Assembly: GCA_002391075.1 (NCBI GenBank)
Contig: DGRN01000016.1
Span: forward strand, 1 to 19,384
Reading direction: 5' to 3'
Source: Candidatus Saccharibacteria bacterium UBA4387
GTDB taxonomy: Bacteria; Patescibacteriota; Saccharimonadia; Saccharimonadales; Saccharimonadaceae
DNA length: 19,384 bases
Part shown: piece by piece, positions 6,900 to 13,935 of the stretch
Position numbering within the stretch: position 1 is the stretch's first letter
How the letters are laid out: every line of letters begins with the position of its first letter
Program-made: the position numbers and the translations under genes
Notes under the pieces: model-generated
Told to the model about the DNA's origin: nothing
Database searches by the model: none
What the model saw: the letters and a program-made list of their open reading frames with translations, nothing else

Positions 6900-8168
6900 T
6901 TACGGGAGACGGTCGAAGTATGTAGTATCAGACAGATTGCCGGACGGGTCGCTCTTGGTAATATTATAGAAATAAGATTGTAGATTCCTATACTCGTCGC
7001 TGTTGTCATTGACCTGGCCATCCGCTGACCAAGCCGTCATCGTAGTGCGCGTATTTCTGCCCTCGCCAGACACAGTAACACGCAAAACCCAACCGATGTT
7101 TTTATAGTAATAGAGTGAATCGTTTTCGTCTGCAATAAATAGCTGCCGACTGCCGTAGAATACCTTGCGCTGCGTGCCAGAAACACCCACAAAAACATTA
7201 TCGTTATAAGCAAATACGCGATCCGACCCAGAAACACGCTCAATACCGTCATTCAAGTTTACAAGGCGCAGCTCGCTGCCCTTGCGCGCGATGACGAAAT
7301 TCTGGACGATGTAGGCCTGGTTAGCATAAGCGGGGTCATTTGCGTCCAATATGAAGCTGTCGTAGCCGAAGTTAATCAACATGCGTGCGTCTTCGATGGA
7401 ATATAGGCCGGTACCGTCCTGACTTTTTAGCGAAACCAAAGTGCGGCCGCCCCAAGAAACCGCTTGGACGCTTTCGTACTCGCGAACCTCAATCGTGGTT
7501 GGCAACACGACGTCCGGAGAGCTAGGATTAATAACGATAATCTGTTCGTCTCGGATAATTTTGCGGCCGTCTGGCATGCCTGCAAGCTCCACGCAATCGG
7601 TTTTGCATTGATATTCGCCGATTTTCGGCTTCTCTGCGGGAGTTTCCGGGTCTTCCGGTTCTGGGTCTGGCTCTGGATCGACAATATTACATTCGTCACC
7701 CGTGCAATGATTGATTGGTTGCGGACGCTGAGTCTCCATGTAAAGCGTGAAACCGATCACGATAATCAACGCAATGATCGCAACAATAATAATGGCCACC
7801 AAAATCTTTACGCCTTTGCGAGTGGCACCCACCATGGCTTCGCGGTGGCGCACGCGGCGCGTGGCGGCACGGTTCTGCGCATGCATTCTATCAAGCTGAG
7901 CTTGAACATTGTCGCGCTCGGACTGTACGATGCTGGACGAGCGAGCATTTTCCGGCACGTACGGAGCTGGTTGGTTCGGCAGTTGGTTTTGAGTTGGCGC
8001 AATAATAGGATTAAAAGGCATCTGCTGCGCATTGGCGTTTTGTTGGTTTTGGGCAGCATTAAAAAAGGCGCCGTTATTTGCAAGATTTCCGTTCGCCACA
8101 TTCGGATTCTGCGGCGTGGGATTTTGGTTCAGTGGGAATCCTCCACCATTCGCATTCTGACCATCCAT
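6900..8168 (-). CDS. hypothetical membrane-anchored surface protein with N/Q/P-rich cytoplasmic tail
   Basis: 422 aa. Residues 1-75 are low-complexity Asn/Gln/Pro/Ala, followed by a charged helical stretch (about 80-118, Arg-rich). One hydrophobic helix spans 122-144 (ILVAIIIVAIIALIIVIGF). Outside comes a Cys-containing segment (155, 160), a Pro/Glu/Asp linker (163-182), further Cys at 188 and 192, and then about 230 residues with a strand-rich pattern. The positive-inside rule places the N-tail in the cytoplasm. No family recognised. The ATG at 8168 is set by a TATAAT box 7 nt upstream, without an SD. It stops just before the CIRCE of hrcA with no terminator between. Confidence 0.8.
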   Translation of the reverse strand: MDGQNANGGGFPLNQNPTPQNPNVANGNLANNGAFFNAAQNQQNANAQQMPFNPIIAPTQNQLPNQPAPYVPENARSSSIVQSERDNVQAQLDRMHAQNRAATRRVRHREAMVGATRKGVKILVAIIIVAIIALIIVIGFTLYMETQRPQPINHCTGDECNIVDPEPDPEPEDPETPAEKPKIGEYQCKTDCVELAGMPDGRKIIRDEQIIVINPSSPDVVLPTTIEVREYESVQAVSWGGRTLVSLKSQDGTGLYSIEDARMLINFGYDSFILDANDPAYANQAYIVQNFVIARKGSELRLVNLNDGIERVSGSDRVFAYNDNVFVGVSGTQRKVFYGSRQLFIADENDSLYYYKNIGWVLRVTVSGEGRNTRTTMTAWSADGQVNDNSDEYRNLQSYFYNITKSDPSGNLSDTTYFDRLP

Positions 8169-8175
8169 ATGATAA

Positions 8176-8185
8176 ATTATATAAT
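8176..8185. promoter_or_regulatory. symmetric bidirectional -10 box
   Basis: ATTATATAAT is its own reverse complement and gives TATAAT on both strands. On the minus strand the box (8181-8176) is 7 nt from the ATG at 8168. On the plus strand the box (8180-8185) is only 3 nt from the ATG at 8189, so the plus-strand start may use a slightly upstream AT-rich variant. Confidence 0.55.
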
Positions 8186-8188
8186 AAC

Positions 8189-8818
8189 ATGGACGAAAAA
8201 ATAAGTTTTATTAAGGAATGGCTTGGCACTGGCAGTATTAATATTTTTGGGCTGCCTTTTTCGGGCAAAGATACGGTTGGCGTGAAACTTGCTGAGATGA
8301 TACAGGCGCGTTTTCTCAGCTCTGGCATGATTTTGCGCGCAGCAACGGACGTCGACATGGAGCTGCGACACGACATGGCGGGCGGTCTGTTGGCGCCAAC
8401 GGACAAATTCCGCGAGATTATCTTGCCATATTTGGGCCGCGACGATTTGCGCCCATATCCGCTGATTTTGAGCAGCGTCGGACGATGGGAAGGCGAAGAA
8501 AGCGACGTAATGGCGGCGGCTGAGGCTGGCGGCCACATAATTAAGGCCGTTATCTTGCTGAATATTTCCGAGAACGAGGTTTGGAAACGTTGGCAAGCAG
8601 CGCAAGAATCTGGCGACCGCGGCCTGCGCGAAGACGACAGAGTCGCCTCCGCCATTGAGACGCGCATCCAGGAATTCATTCAAAAAACGATGCCGGTTAT
8701 CGAGCATTATCATACAGATGGGATTTTGATTCCGGTCGCAGCGATTGGCACGCGCGAGCAAGTTTTTGAAAACACAGTTAACGGACTTTTCAATTTTGCG
8801 AAAGCGCACCAAAATTAA
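8189..8818 (+). CDS. adenylate kinase-like nucleoside monophosphate kinase
   Basis: 209 aa. NMP kinases transfer the gamma phosphate of ATP to AMP or another NMP in the cytoplasm. The P-loop reads GLPFSGKDT (21-29), against GxPGxGKGT in adenylate kinase. The NMP-binding region FLSSGMILRAA (43-53) matches the usual HlStGDmLR. LILSSVGRWEGEE (residues 92-104) takes the place of the usual FliDGfPR. DDR..SAIETRIQEFIQKT, followed by PVIEHY, matches the end of the lid and the following helix. The lid itself is short. The P-loop changes and altered NMP site leave substrate choice open. The start at 8189 is preferred over an upstream in-frame ATG at 8078 because the latter lies inside the divergent gene. 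Confidence 0.75.
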   Translation: MDEKISFIKEWLGTGSINIFGLPFSGKDTVGVKLAEMIQARFLSSGMILRAATDVDMELRHDMAGGLLAPTDKFREIILPYLGRDDLRPYPLILSSVGRWEGEESDVMAAAEAGGHIIKAVILLNISENEVWKRWQAAQESGDRGLREDDRVASAIETRIQEFIQKTMPVIEHYHTDGILIPVAAIGTREQVFENTVNGLFNFAKAHQN

Positions 8819-8833
8819 CAGAGGTAAAACAGC

Positions 8834-8865
8834 AAAAATCCATCCAAATTCGGATGGATTTTTTG
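8834..8865. terminator. bidirectional intrinsic terminator between the kinase gene and lepA
   Basis: ATCCATCC (8838-8845) pairs with GGATGGAT (8852-8859), loop AAATTC. An A-run precedes and a T-run follows, so it can end both the plus-strand kinase transcript and the convergent lepA transcript. Confidence 0.85.
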
Positions 8866-8872
8866 ATTTTGC

Positions 8873-8886
8873 ATCCGAATTCGGAT
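8873..8886. repeat. 14-bp perfect palindrome after the lepA stop
   Basis: ATCCGAATTCGGAT directly follows the lepA TAA (minus strand). The 16 bases around it closely resemble the core of the adjacent terminator hairpin, suggesting a local duplication. It may stabilise the mRNA 3' end. Confidence 0.6.
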
Positions 8887-10668
8887 TTATTTGTCGCGTT
8901 TCAACATGACCGTGAAGGCTTCGGACGGAATGTCGACCTTGCCGAAGCGTTTCATGCGAGCCTTGCCGCGTTTCTGCTTCTCGACAAGCTTCGCTTTGCG
9001 GTCGCGGTCGCCGGTATGAATTTTTACAGTAACATCTTTGCGGAATGCGCCCAAAGTTTCGCGCGCAATGAAGCGTGCGCCGATGGCGGCCTGCAGGGCG
9101 ACTTCAAAGTTCTGGCGCGGAATCACTTCCTTTAGCTTCTTTGTCACGGCGCGGCCAATTCCGTCAGCTTCGCTGCGGTGCGCCATCACGCTGAGCGCGT
9201 CAATACGCTCGCCAGCAACATAAAAATCAACACGAACCAAATGATCGGCACGATAGCCAGCCAGCTCGTAATTGAATGAAGCATAGCCGCTCGTGCATGA
9301 TTTCAGCTGGTCGTAAAAATCCGTCAAAAGATTCGCCATTGGAGCTTCGAAATCAATCACGGCGCGCGTGTCGATGTAGGAGATATTTTTCTGGATGCCG
9401 CGCTTGCCAATGATCAACTCTAGAATCGAGCCAATGTATTCTTTTGGCGTGATAATTTCGCCTTTTGCCCAAGGCTCGCGAATTTCGGCCACTTTCGTAA
9501 TGTCCGGCAAATCAGAAGCCGAGCGGATATCTAGCTCTTCGCCGTTCGAAAGCTGTACGTGGTAGTCCGTCGACGGATTCGTAACAATGAGGTCGAGCTT
9601 GAACTCGCGTTCCAGGCGCTCGCGAATGATGTCCATATGCAATAGACCGAGAAAGCCAATACGCAGACCAAAACCAAGCACCGGCGAATTTTCTGGCTCG
9701 TATTGCAGAGCCGAATCCGACAGCGCCAACTTCTCTAGCGCGTCCTTCAGGTCTTTGTATTGATCGTTGCTAACCGGGAAGAAACCAGCATAGACAAACG
9801 GGCGAACGTTTTTGTAGCCCGGCAAAGCTTTTTCGGCCGGCTTTTTCGCAAGCGTGACCGTGTCACCGACCTTTGCTTCGCGAGTAGCCTTTAGATTTGT
9901 GACGATGTAGCCGATTTGGCCGGTAGTTAGACTGTCGCGCGGCGACATTTTCGGATTCAGAACGCCGACCTCTAGCGCAATGTCGTTCGAGCCGGTCGCC
10001 ATCATGCGAATATTCGCATTTTTCGGCAAGGCGCCGCCAAACATTCGCACATAGAGTACTACTCCGCGATAATCGTCAAAATAGCTGTCGAAAATTAGCG
10101 CTTTCATTTCGGCGCCCTGCCCAGCCTGCGGCGCCGGGATACGTTCGATAATCGCATCGAGAACCTGGTCAACATTTTCGCCGGTTTTGGCGGAAACTTT
10201 GATGATTTCCGACTCGTCGCAACCGAGCAAATTCACAATCTCGGCCGACACACGCGGAACATCACTGGCTGGAAGGTCAATTTTGTTGATGACTGGAATA
10301 ATTTTCAGGTCTTGCTCTAGCGCCAAATAGACGTTTGCGAGTGTTTGCGCCTGGATGCCCTGCGTCGCATCGACGACCAAAATGGCGCCCTCGACCGCTT
10401 GTAGCGAGCGCGAAACTTCATAGGAAAAATCCACGTGACCTGGCGTATCGATAAGGTTCAAAATATAGTGCTTGTAGTGCATATGAACCGGCGCAAGCTT
10501 AATCGTGATGCCCTTTTCGCGCTCCAGCTCCATACTATCAAGCAACTGAGATTTCATCTCGCGCTTCGCAACCGTGCCAGTAATCTCTAGCATGCGGTCA
10601 GCCAGCGTCGATTTGCCGTGGTCGATATGAGCGATAATGCAGAAATTGCGGATTTTTTCTATATCCAT
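8887..10668 (-). CDS. lepA: elongation factor 4 (LepA), ribosome back-translocase GTPase
   Basis: 593 aa, normal family length. LepA binds the ribosome and assists translation or initiation under stress. G1 AHIDHGKST is at 13-21, switch I GITIKLAPV at 53-61, G3 DTPGHVDF at 74-81, and G4 NKIDLP at 128-133. Domains II and III follow, with the LepA-specific YRADHLVRVDFYVAGERIDA. The Lys/Arg-rich C-terminal domain ends in KQKRGKARMKRFGKV, followed by residues DIPSEAF, typical of LepA rather than EF-G. The ATG at 10668 has no SD; an extended -10 (TGaTAAAAT) lies 7 nt upstream, so it is probably leaderless. It is a single-gene unit ended by the shared terminator at 8834-8865. Confidence 0.97.
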   Translation of the reverse strand: MDIEKIRNFCIIAHIDHGKSTLADRMLEITGTVAKREMKSQLLDSMELEREKGITIKLAPVHMHYKHYILNLIDTPGHVDFSYEVSRSLQAVEGAILVVDATQGIQAQTLANVYLALEQDLKIIPVINKIDLPASDVPRVSAEIVNLLGCDESEIIKVSAKTGENVDQVLDAIIERIPAPQAGQGAEMKALIFDSYFDDYRGVVLYVRMFGGALPKNANIRMMATGSNDIALEVGVLNPKMSPRDSLTTGQIGYIVTNLKATREAKVGDTVTLAKKPAEKALPGYKNVRPFVYAGFFPVSNDQYKDLKDALEKLALSDSALQYEPENSPVLGFGLRIGFLGLLHMDIIRERLEREFKLDLIVTNPSTDYHVQLSNGEELDIRSASDLPDITKVAEIREPWAKGEIITPKEYIGSILELIIGKRGIQKNISYIDTRAVIDFEAPMANLLTDFYDQLKSCTSGYASFNYELAGYRADHLVRVDFYVAGERIDALSVMAHRSEADGIGRAVTKKLKEVIPRQNFEVALQAAIGARFIARETLGAFRKDVTVKIHTGDRDRKAKLVEKQKRGKARMKRFGKVDIPSEAFTVMLKRDK

Positions 10669-10675
10669 AGAGAAT

Positions 10676-10684
10676 ATTTTATCA
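10676..10684 (-). promoter_or_regulatory. extended -10 promoter of lepA, leaderless
   Basis: TGaTAAAAT reads 10684 to 10676 on the minus strand, 7 nt from the ATG. A TTGACA lies only 6 bp upstream of the -10 and is too close to act as its -35. Confidence 0.6.
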
Positions 10685-10719
10685 TATTGTCAAGCAGATT
10701 TTAAGAGTAGCGCGCAAAA

Positions 10720-11523
10720 TCAGAGCAGGAGAATAAATACCGCCACGACGGCCGCGATAATGCAAGAATAATAACCGAAAGCCTTGAACGGCAAGCCCGT
10801 TTTGATGCGACGCCAAAACGCCGTCAGCGCGCACAGCGTCACCGCAAAAGCGGCGGCGATCGCAATGCCGCAATTCAAAAGATTCACCTCGACGGATTGC
10901 GTAAAGTAAGTTACTGGCGCCCAGACTAGCACAAAAACCGCCAGCGCCAAGGCATGCGCACAGAGCGCGAGCCGAATGAGCCTTTTTTGTTTTTTGACAT
11001 CATCCTGAGTATTTAGCTTAACAAGTTGCGACGGTAGCACACCGCCAGCCATCAAAACCGCACACACGGCGCCATTTTTACTCTCGCGGAATGATGGAGC
11101 CTTGCGGCGCTCTGGATCTAAAAACGTGAAGTAGTTCTTGTTTTTGCGACCGGCAGCCAAAATTGCGAAGCCGAGGAGCGCCGATGCAATCGCGGCTATC
11201 GAAATCGGAACCGCGCCGTCGCGCCACTTTAGGATGGCGCCACGATATAGGCTCATCACGACAAATTCAAATATAGCCACCATCAAAATCTCGGCGATTT
11301 TTTGCATATCTCGACGCGAAACGAGCATTGCCAGGTGCCGCCTAAAATGTACGAGAATCGCAATCGCGATACCGAGCAAAATACAGAAGGATTCAGCCTC
11401 GGAAATCACGACTTTGGACATCAGCTTTGAAAGCAGCAGTTCATGCAGGACGGTATTGACCGGAAGCAGGCTGCATAGCGCCCGCAAAATAGCGAAGCAG
11501 ATAATTTCGTAGAGTTGCATCAT
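10720..11523 (-). CDS. UppP/BacA-like membrane protein lacking catalytic residues
   Basis: 267 aa, the length of undecaprenyl-diphosphatase UppP, with about 7-8 hydrophobic segments. LLPVNTVLH (19-27) aligns with the FLPVSSTGH of E. coli UppP. LGIAIAILVHFRRHL (50-64) aligns with LGSILAVVVMFWRRL, and the C-terminal GLPFKAFGYYS with the family's final helix pair. Of the E. coli catalytic residues, His30 aligns with His27, but Glu17 is Arg14, Glu21 is Ser18, and the PGFSRSG arginine aligns with Pro164. It is therefore unlikely to be a working lipid diphosphatase, though the fold seems kept; a transport or scaffold role is possible. Its start overlaps the upstream DsbA-like gene by 4 nt (ATGA); a second ATG follows immediately. 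Confidence 0.7.
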   Translation of the reverse strand: MMQLYEIICFAILRALCSLLPVNTVLHELLLSKLMSKVVISEAESFCILLGIAIAILVHFRRHLAMLVSRRDMQKIAEILMVAIFEFVVMSLYRGAILKWRDGAVPISIAAIASALLGFAILAAGRKNKNYFTFLDPERRKAPSFRESKNGAVCAVLMAGGVLPSQLVKLNTQDDVKKQKRLIRLALCAHALALAVFVLVWAPVTYFTQSVEVNLLNCGIAIAAAFAVTLCALTAFWRRIKTGLPFKAFGYYSCIIAAVVAVFILLL

Positions 11524-12596
11524 TTCGCCTTGTATGCGCCGTTATGCTTGCGATTGTCGTAGATGAGCGTCGGGATGCCCTTGACGTGAATCGATTCAAC
11601 GATTTCTTGGTTTTTCGCGATAAGTTGGTCGATTTGCTCGGAGTGCGCACGAGCGGAAATCTCAGCAATTTCTTCGGCAGAGTAGCCGTCATTGCTGAGC
11701 CACTCTTGCAGCTTGCGCTCCGCACGATCGGCGTCGTAGTTATCATTGAAGGCGCTCTGATACAACGGGCGCGACTCAATACTTTCGTCTTGCGCCATAA
11801 AGACATTGCGGAAAATGCTCATTGCTGGCGACTCGCCGCGGCTTTCGGAACCGGCCGGATAGCCGTACTGATCAAGCGCGAGAATATAGCTGACAATAAG
11901 CTTAGAATTGGCGAATTTGTAGCCGCCATCACCGTCTGGAATTGGATACGGCACAATCTTCGTGTTGTATTTTGCGAAGAAATCGTCTTCTAGCTGAGCA
12001 CGGAAAGATTGTAAACATACGACGCAGCCCGGGTCCAAGATGTCGACAGCCTGAGGTAGACTTTCGTCTGTTTTGCCGCTCGCCGAAATGCCGACAAAAT
12101 CAAACTGAGCAACATCCCAAGAGCGAAACTTGTCTGGCACAGCCGAGAAAATCTCGCCCCAATCCTTGAGCCAGCGCACAAAAGCATTATCGTCGTCGTT
12201 GCCGTCAATACTGCAGACTTCAGCGCCGAGCGCGCAAGAGCTTGGATGCTCAACATTACAGGTGCCAAGCGTCCACAGGGCCAAGCCGGCTTTTGCGCCT
12301 TCCGCGAGCGACCAGATAGTCACAAGCACGATTAGCACCGACACAACCTCAATCGTAACCGAAAGCGGTTTTACGAGTTTCGGCTTCTTTATGACGACTT
12401 TGCGCAAAATTGTGTTTTTGACGTCATCTTTGAAGTTTGTATCGCATTTTTGGAAAGTAACCTTTTTGCCGACACAGCCCCAAGATTTTTTGAAGATCTT
12501 CCAGTATTTTTTGCCAATGTCGCGACGAAAAATCGACAAAAATGCAACCACGACCGATGCGAGACACAAAATTATAAACGCAGCAATACAGACCAT
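11520..12596 (-). CDS. membrane-anchored DsbA-like thioredoxin-fold protein
   Basis: 358 aa. A first hydrophobic segment covers 2-23 and a second about 78-100. Between them lies a basic stretch with Cys41 and Cys51. The outer part has further Cys at 113, 121 and 128. A thioredoxin-like domain follows: FDFVGISASG (166-174), the redox motif CVVC (191-194) preceded by DPG, and the cis-proline loop KGIPTLIYD (339-347, Pro342). A helical insert fills about 230-335, as in DsbA-type folds. It would act outside the membrane as a disulfide oxidase, isomerase or reductase for exported Cys-containing proteins; several such proteins are encoded nearby. The start overlaps the upstream stop by one base (TAATG). 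Confidence 0.78.
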   Translation of the reverse strand: MVCIAAFIILCLASVVVAFLSIFRRDIGKKYWKIFKKSWGCVGKKVTFQKCDTNFKDDVKNTILRKVVIKKPKLVKPLSVTIEVVSVLIVLVTIWSLAEGAKAGLALWTLGTCNVEHPSSCALGAEVCSIDGNDDDNAFVRWLKDWGEIFSAVPDKFRSWDVAQFDFVGISASGKTDESLPQAVDILDPGCVVCLQSFRAQLEDDFFAKYNTKIVPYPIPDGDGGYKFANSKLIVSYILALDQYGYPAGSESRGESPAMSIFRNVFMAQDESIESRPLYQSAFNDNYDADRAERKLQEWLSNDGYSAEEIAEISARAHSEQIDQLIAKNQEIVESIHVKGIPTLIYDNRKHNGAYKAK

Positions 12597-13762
12597 TAGC
12601 CCAACATCCTTTCTAGAGTTTTAATGGCTTTATCGATATCGGATTCGCGCACATGATAGCCGAGCGAGAAGCGGATTAGCGGCGGATAATGCTTGACGTG
12701 ATCCAGATAGTAATGAACGCAGAAATAACCAGTGCGCGCCATGATGCCCTCATCGGATAGCGCGGCGCCGACTAGATGTGAATCGAGTCCCTCGATGTAA
12801 AATGACATGGTCGGATTGGCTTCTTCGTTAGTGAGATGGATGCGCGGCTGAGCCTTGAGAAAGTCGAACAGGCGCGTATAATTGCGCTCGAAATCTTTCT
12901 TGGTGGACTTAGGTAAATCTTCGAGCCATTTTAGCGCCTCGCCAAAAGCCGCGATTTCACCCCAAGCCTGCAGGCCGGACTCGAAACGCGTATAGACATG
13001 GTCAGGGTTACCTTCCGCAGAGAGGTCGAAGTCTTCTTTGCGCACATCATCGACCATGCCACCACCGACAAAGTTTGACTCTAGGCGTCCGAGCAAATCG
13101 CGCCGCACGATCATGACGCCAAGCGACGGGCCGTACATTTTGTGCGCCGAACTACAGATAGCGTCAGCCTCGGTTTTTTCGAGCAATTCCGAAGAATGCG
13201 CCAGCGCCTGCGCCGCATCAATGATGATAATTCCGCCAGCTTTATGTACGGCTTTTATCAGCTCTTTAATGTTACTAAGTTTGCGGCCGTCGATATTTGA
13301 AGCACAGTTTACGACGACGAGCGCTTCAGAAAAATCGTACTTGTCGATATTTATCGAGCCGTTGCGGCGGCGAACCATGACTTCGCGCGGGATATTTTGA
13401 CGTCGCGCAAAAGCTATGGTCGCCAAAAACGGCGAATTATGCTCGATGTTCGAAGTCATGACTTTGCTGAATTGGCCAGGCTTGAACTGGTTGAGCAGCA
13501 AGTTGATGCCGTAGGTCGTGTTTAGGGTAAACGAGACGAAATAATCGCGCGACTTTAATTTGAGATATTTCAGCATACGCTCACGCGTTTGCTCGACTAG
13601 CTCGTCGGTTTTGCGGCCCCAGGCGTATTTTACGCGCTCGCCGCAAGAGTTATGCTCGGTATAGTAGCGATTTAGCGCATCTATCACCGGGCGCGGACGG
13701 AGCGACTGACAGGCAGCGTCAAAATATACATCTCCGTCGGACAAATAATCAAAATCATTCAT
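12596..13762 (-). CDS. class V aminotransferase, cysteine desulfurase-like (SufS/NifS family)
   Basis: 388 aa. PLP enzymes of this group take sulfur from cysteine as an enzyme persulfide. EHNS (107-110) carries the His stacking on PLP, DAAQ (182-185) the Asp/Gln pair, and SSAHKMYGPSLGV (204-216) the PLP lysine (Lys208). RTGYFCVHYYL (343-353) holds a Cys at the position of the persulfide-forming residue (Cys348). RFSLGYHVRESDIDKAI matches the family's C-terminal helix. The ATG at 13762 is chosen because GGAGGAG lies 6-7 nt before it; an in-frame GTG at 13777 overlaps that SD. No SufBCDEU partner is present here, so whether it feeds Fe-S, tRNA thiolation or other sulfur use is open. It heads an operon with the Dsb-like and UppP-like genes. 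Confidence 0.88.
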   Translation of the reverse strand: MNDFDYLSDGDVYFDAACQSLRPRPVIDALNRYYTEHNSCGERVKYAWGRKTDELVEQTRERMLKYLKLKSRDYFVSFTLNTTYGINLLLNQFKPGQFSKVMTSNIEHNSPFLATIAFARRQNIPREVMVRRRNGSINIDKYDFSEALVVVNCASNIDGRKLSNIKELIKAVHKAGGIIIIDAAQALAHSSELLEKTEADAICSSAHKMYGPSLGVMIVRRDLLGRLESNFVGGGMVDDVRKEDFDLSAEGNPDHVYTRFESGLQAWGEIAAFGEALKWLEDLPKSTKKDFERNYTRLFDFLKAQPRIHLTNEEANPTMSFYIEGLDSHLVGAALSDEGIMARTGYFCVHYYLDHVKHYPPLIRFSLGYHVRESDIDKAIKTLERMLG

Positions 13763-13789
13763 TTCGCACTCCTCCACTTATTTCATCTC

Positions 13790-13818
13790 ATTATAACACC
13801 TCGCCAAGCCTAGCGCAA
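13790..13818 (-). promoter_or_regulatory. promoter of the desulfurase-Dsb-UppP-like operon
   Basis: On the minus strand TTGCGC (13818-13813), a 17-bp spacer and TATAAT (13795-13790). The leader is about 20 nt and contains GGAGGAG. It lies back to back with the lipoprotein promoter, 15 bp away. Confidence 0.8.
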
Positions 13819-13832
13819 AAGCATACGCGCTA

Positions 13833-13861
13833 TTGACTTTTTAGCGTTTTTGTGATATAAT
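13833..13861 (+). promoter_or_regulatory. strong sigma70-type promoter of the lipoprotein gene
   Basis: TTGACT (13833-13838), a 17-bp spacer and TATAAT (13856-13861). This is among the closest to consensus in the window. The expected start near 13868 gives a leader of about 68 nt. Confidence 0.85.
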
Positions 13862-13874
13862 CAATATATCTGTT

Positions 13875-13929
13875 GGCGCAAACCCCAAAACCATCTCACA
13901 AGCGCCATTCCGGCGCACCTTGAAAGGAG
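13875..13929 (+). promoter_or_regulatory. structured 5' UTR with competing hairpins and strong SD
   Basis: GCGCC (13902-13906) can pair either with GGCGC upstream (13875-13879) or with GGCGC downstream (13912-13916, 5-nt loop). The downstream hairpin ends 6 nt before AAAGGAG (13923-13929). The two pairings exclude each other, so the leader could switch and modulate SD access. No known riboswitch class is recognised. Confidence 0.4.
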
Positions 13930-13935
13930 TTAAAG

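Noticed and set aside
7464..8204. 246-codon plus-strand ORF opposite the N/Q/P-rich membrane protein
   Set aside because: No SD or promoter, composition typical of an antisense shadow, and it overlaps the shared promoter region.
10685..10700. TTGACA near 10690-10695 as the lepA -35
   Set aside because: Spacing to the -10 is only 6 bp, and a 17-bp spacing from it would put the -10 inside the start codon.
13762..13777. GTG start at 13777 for the desulfurase-like gene
   Set aside because: The GTG overlaps the GGAGGAG that is ideally placed for the ATG at 13762, and the extra five residues do not match the family.
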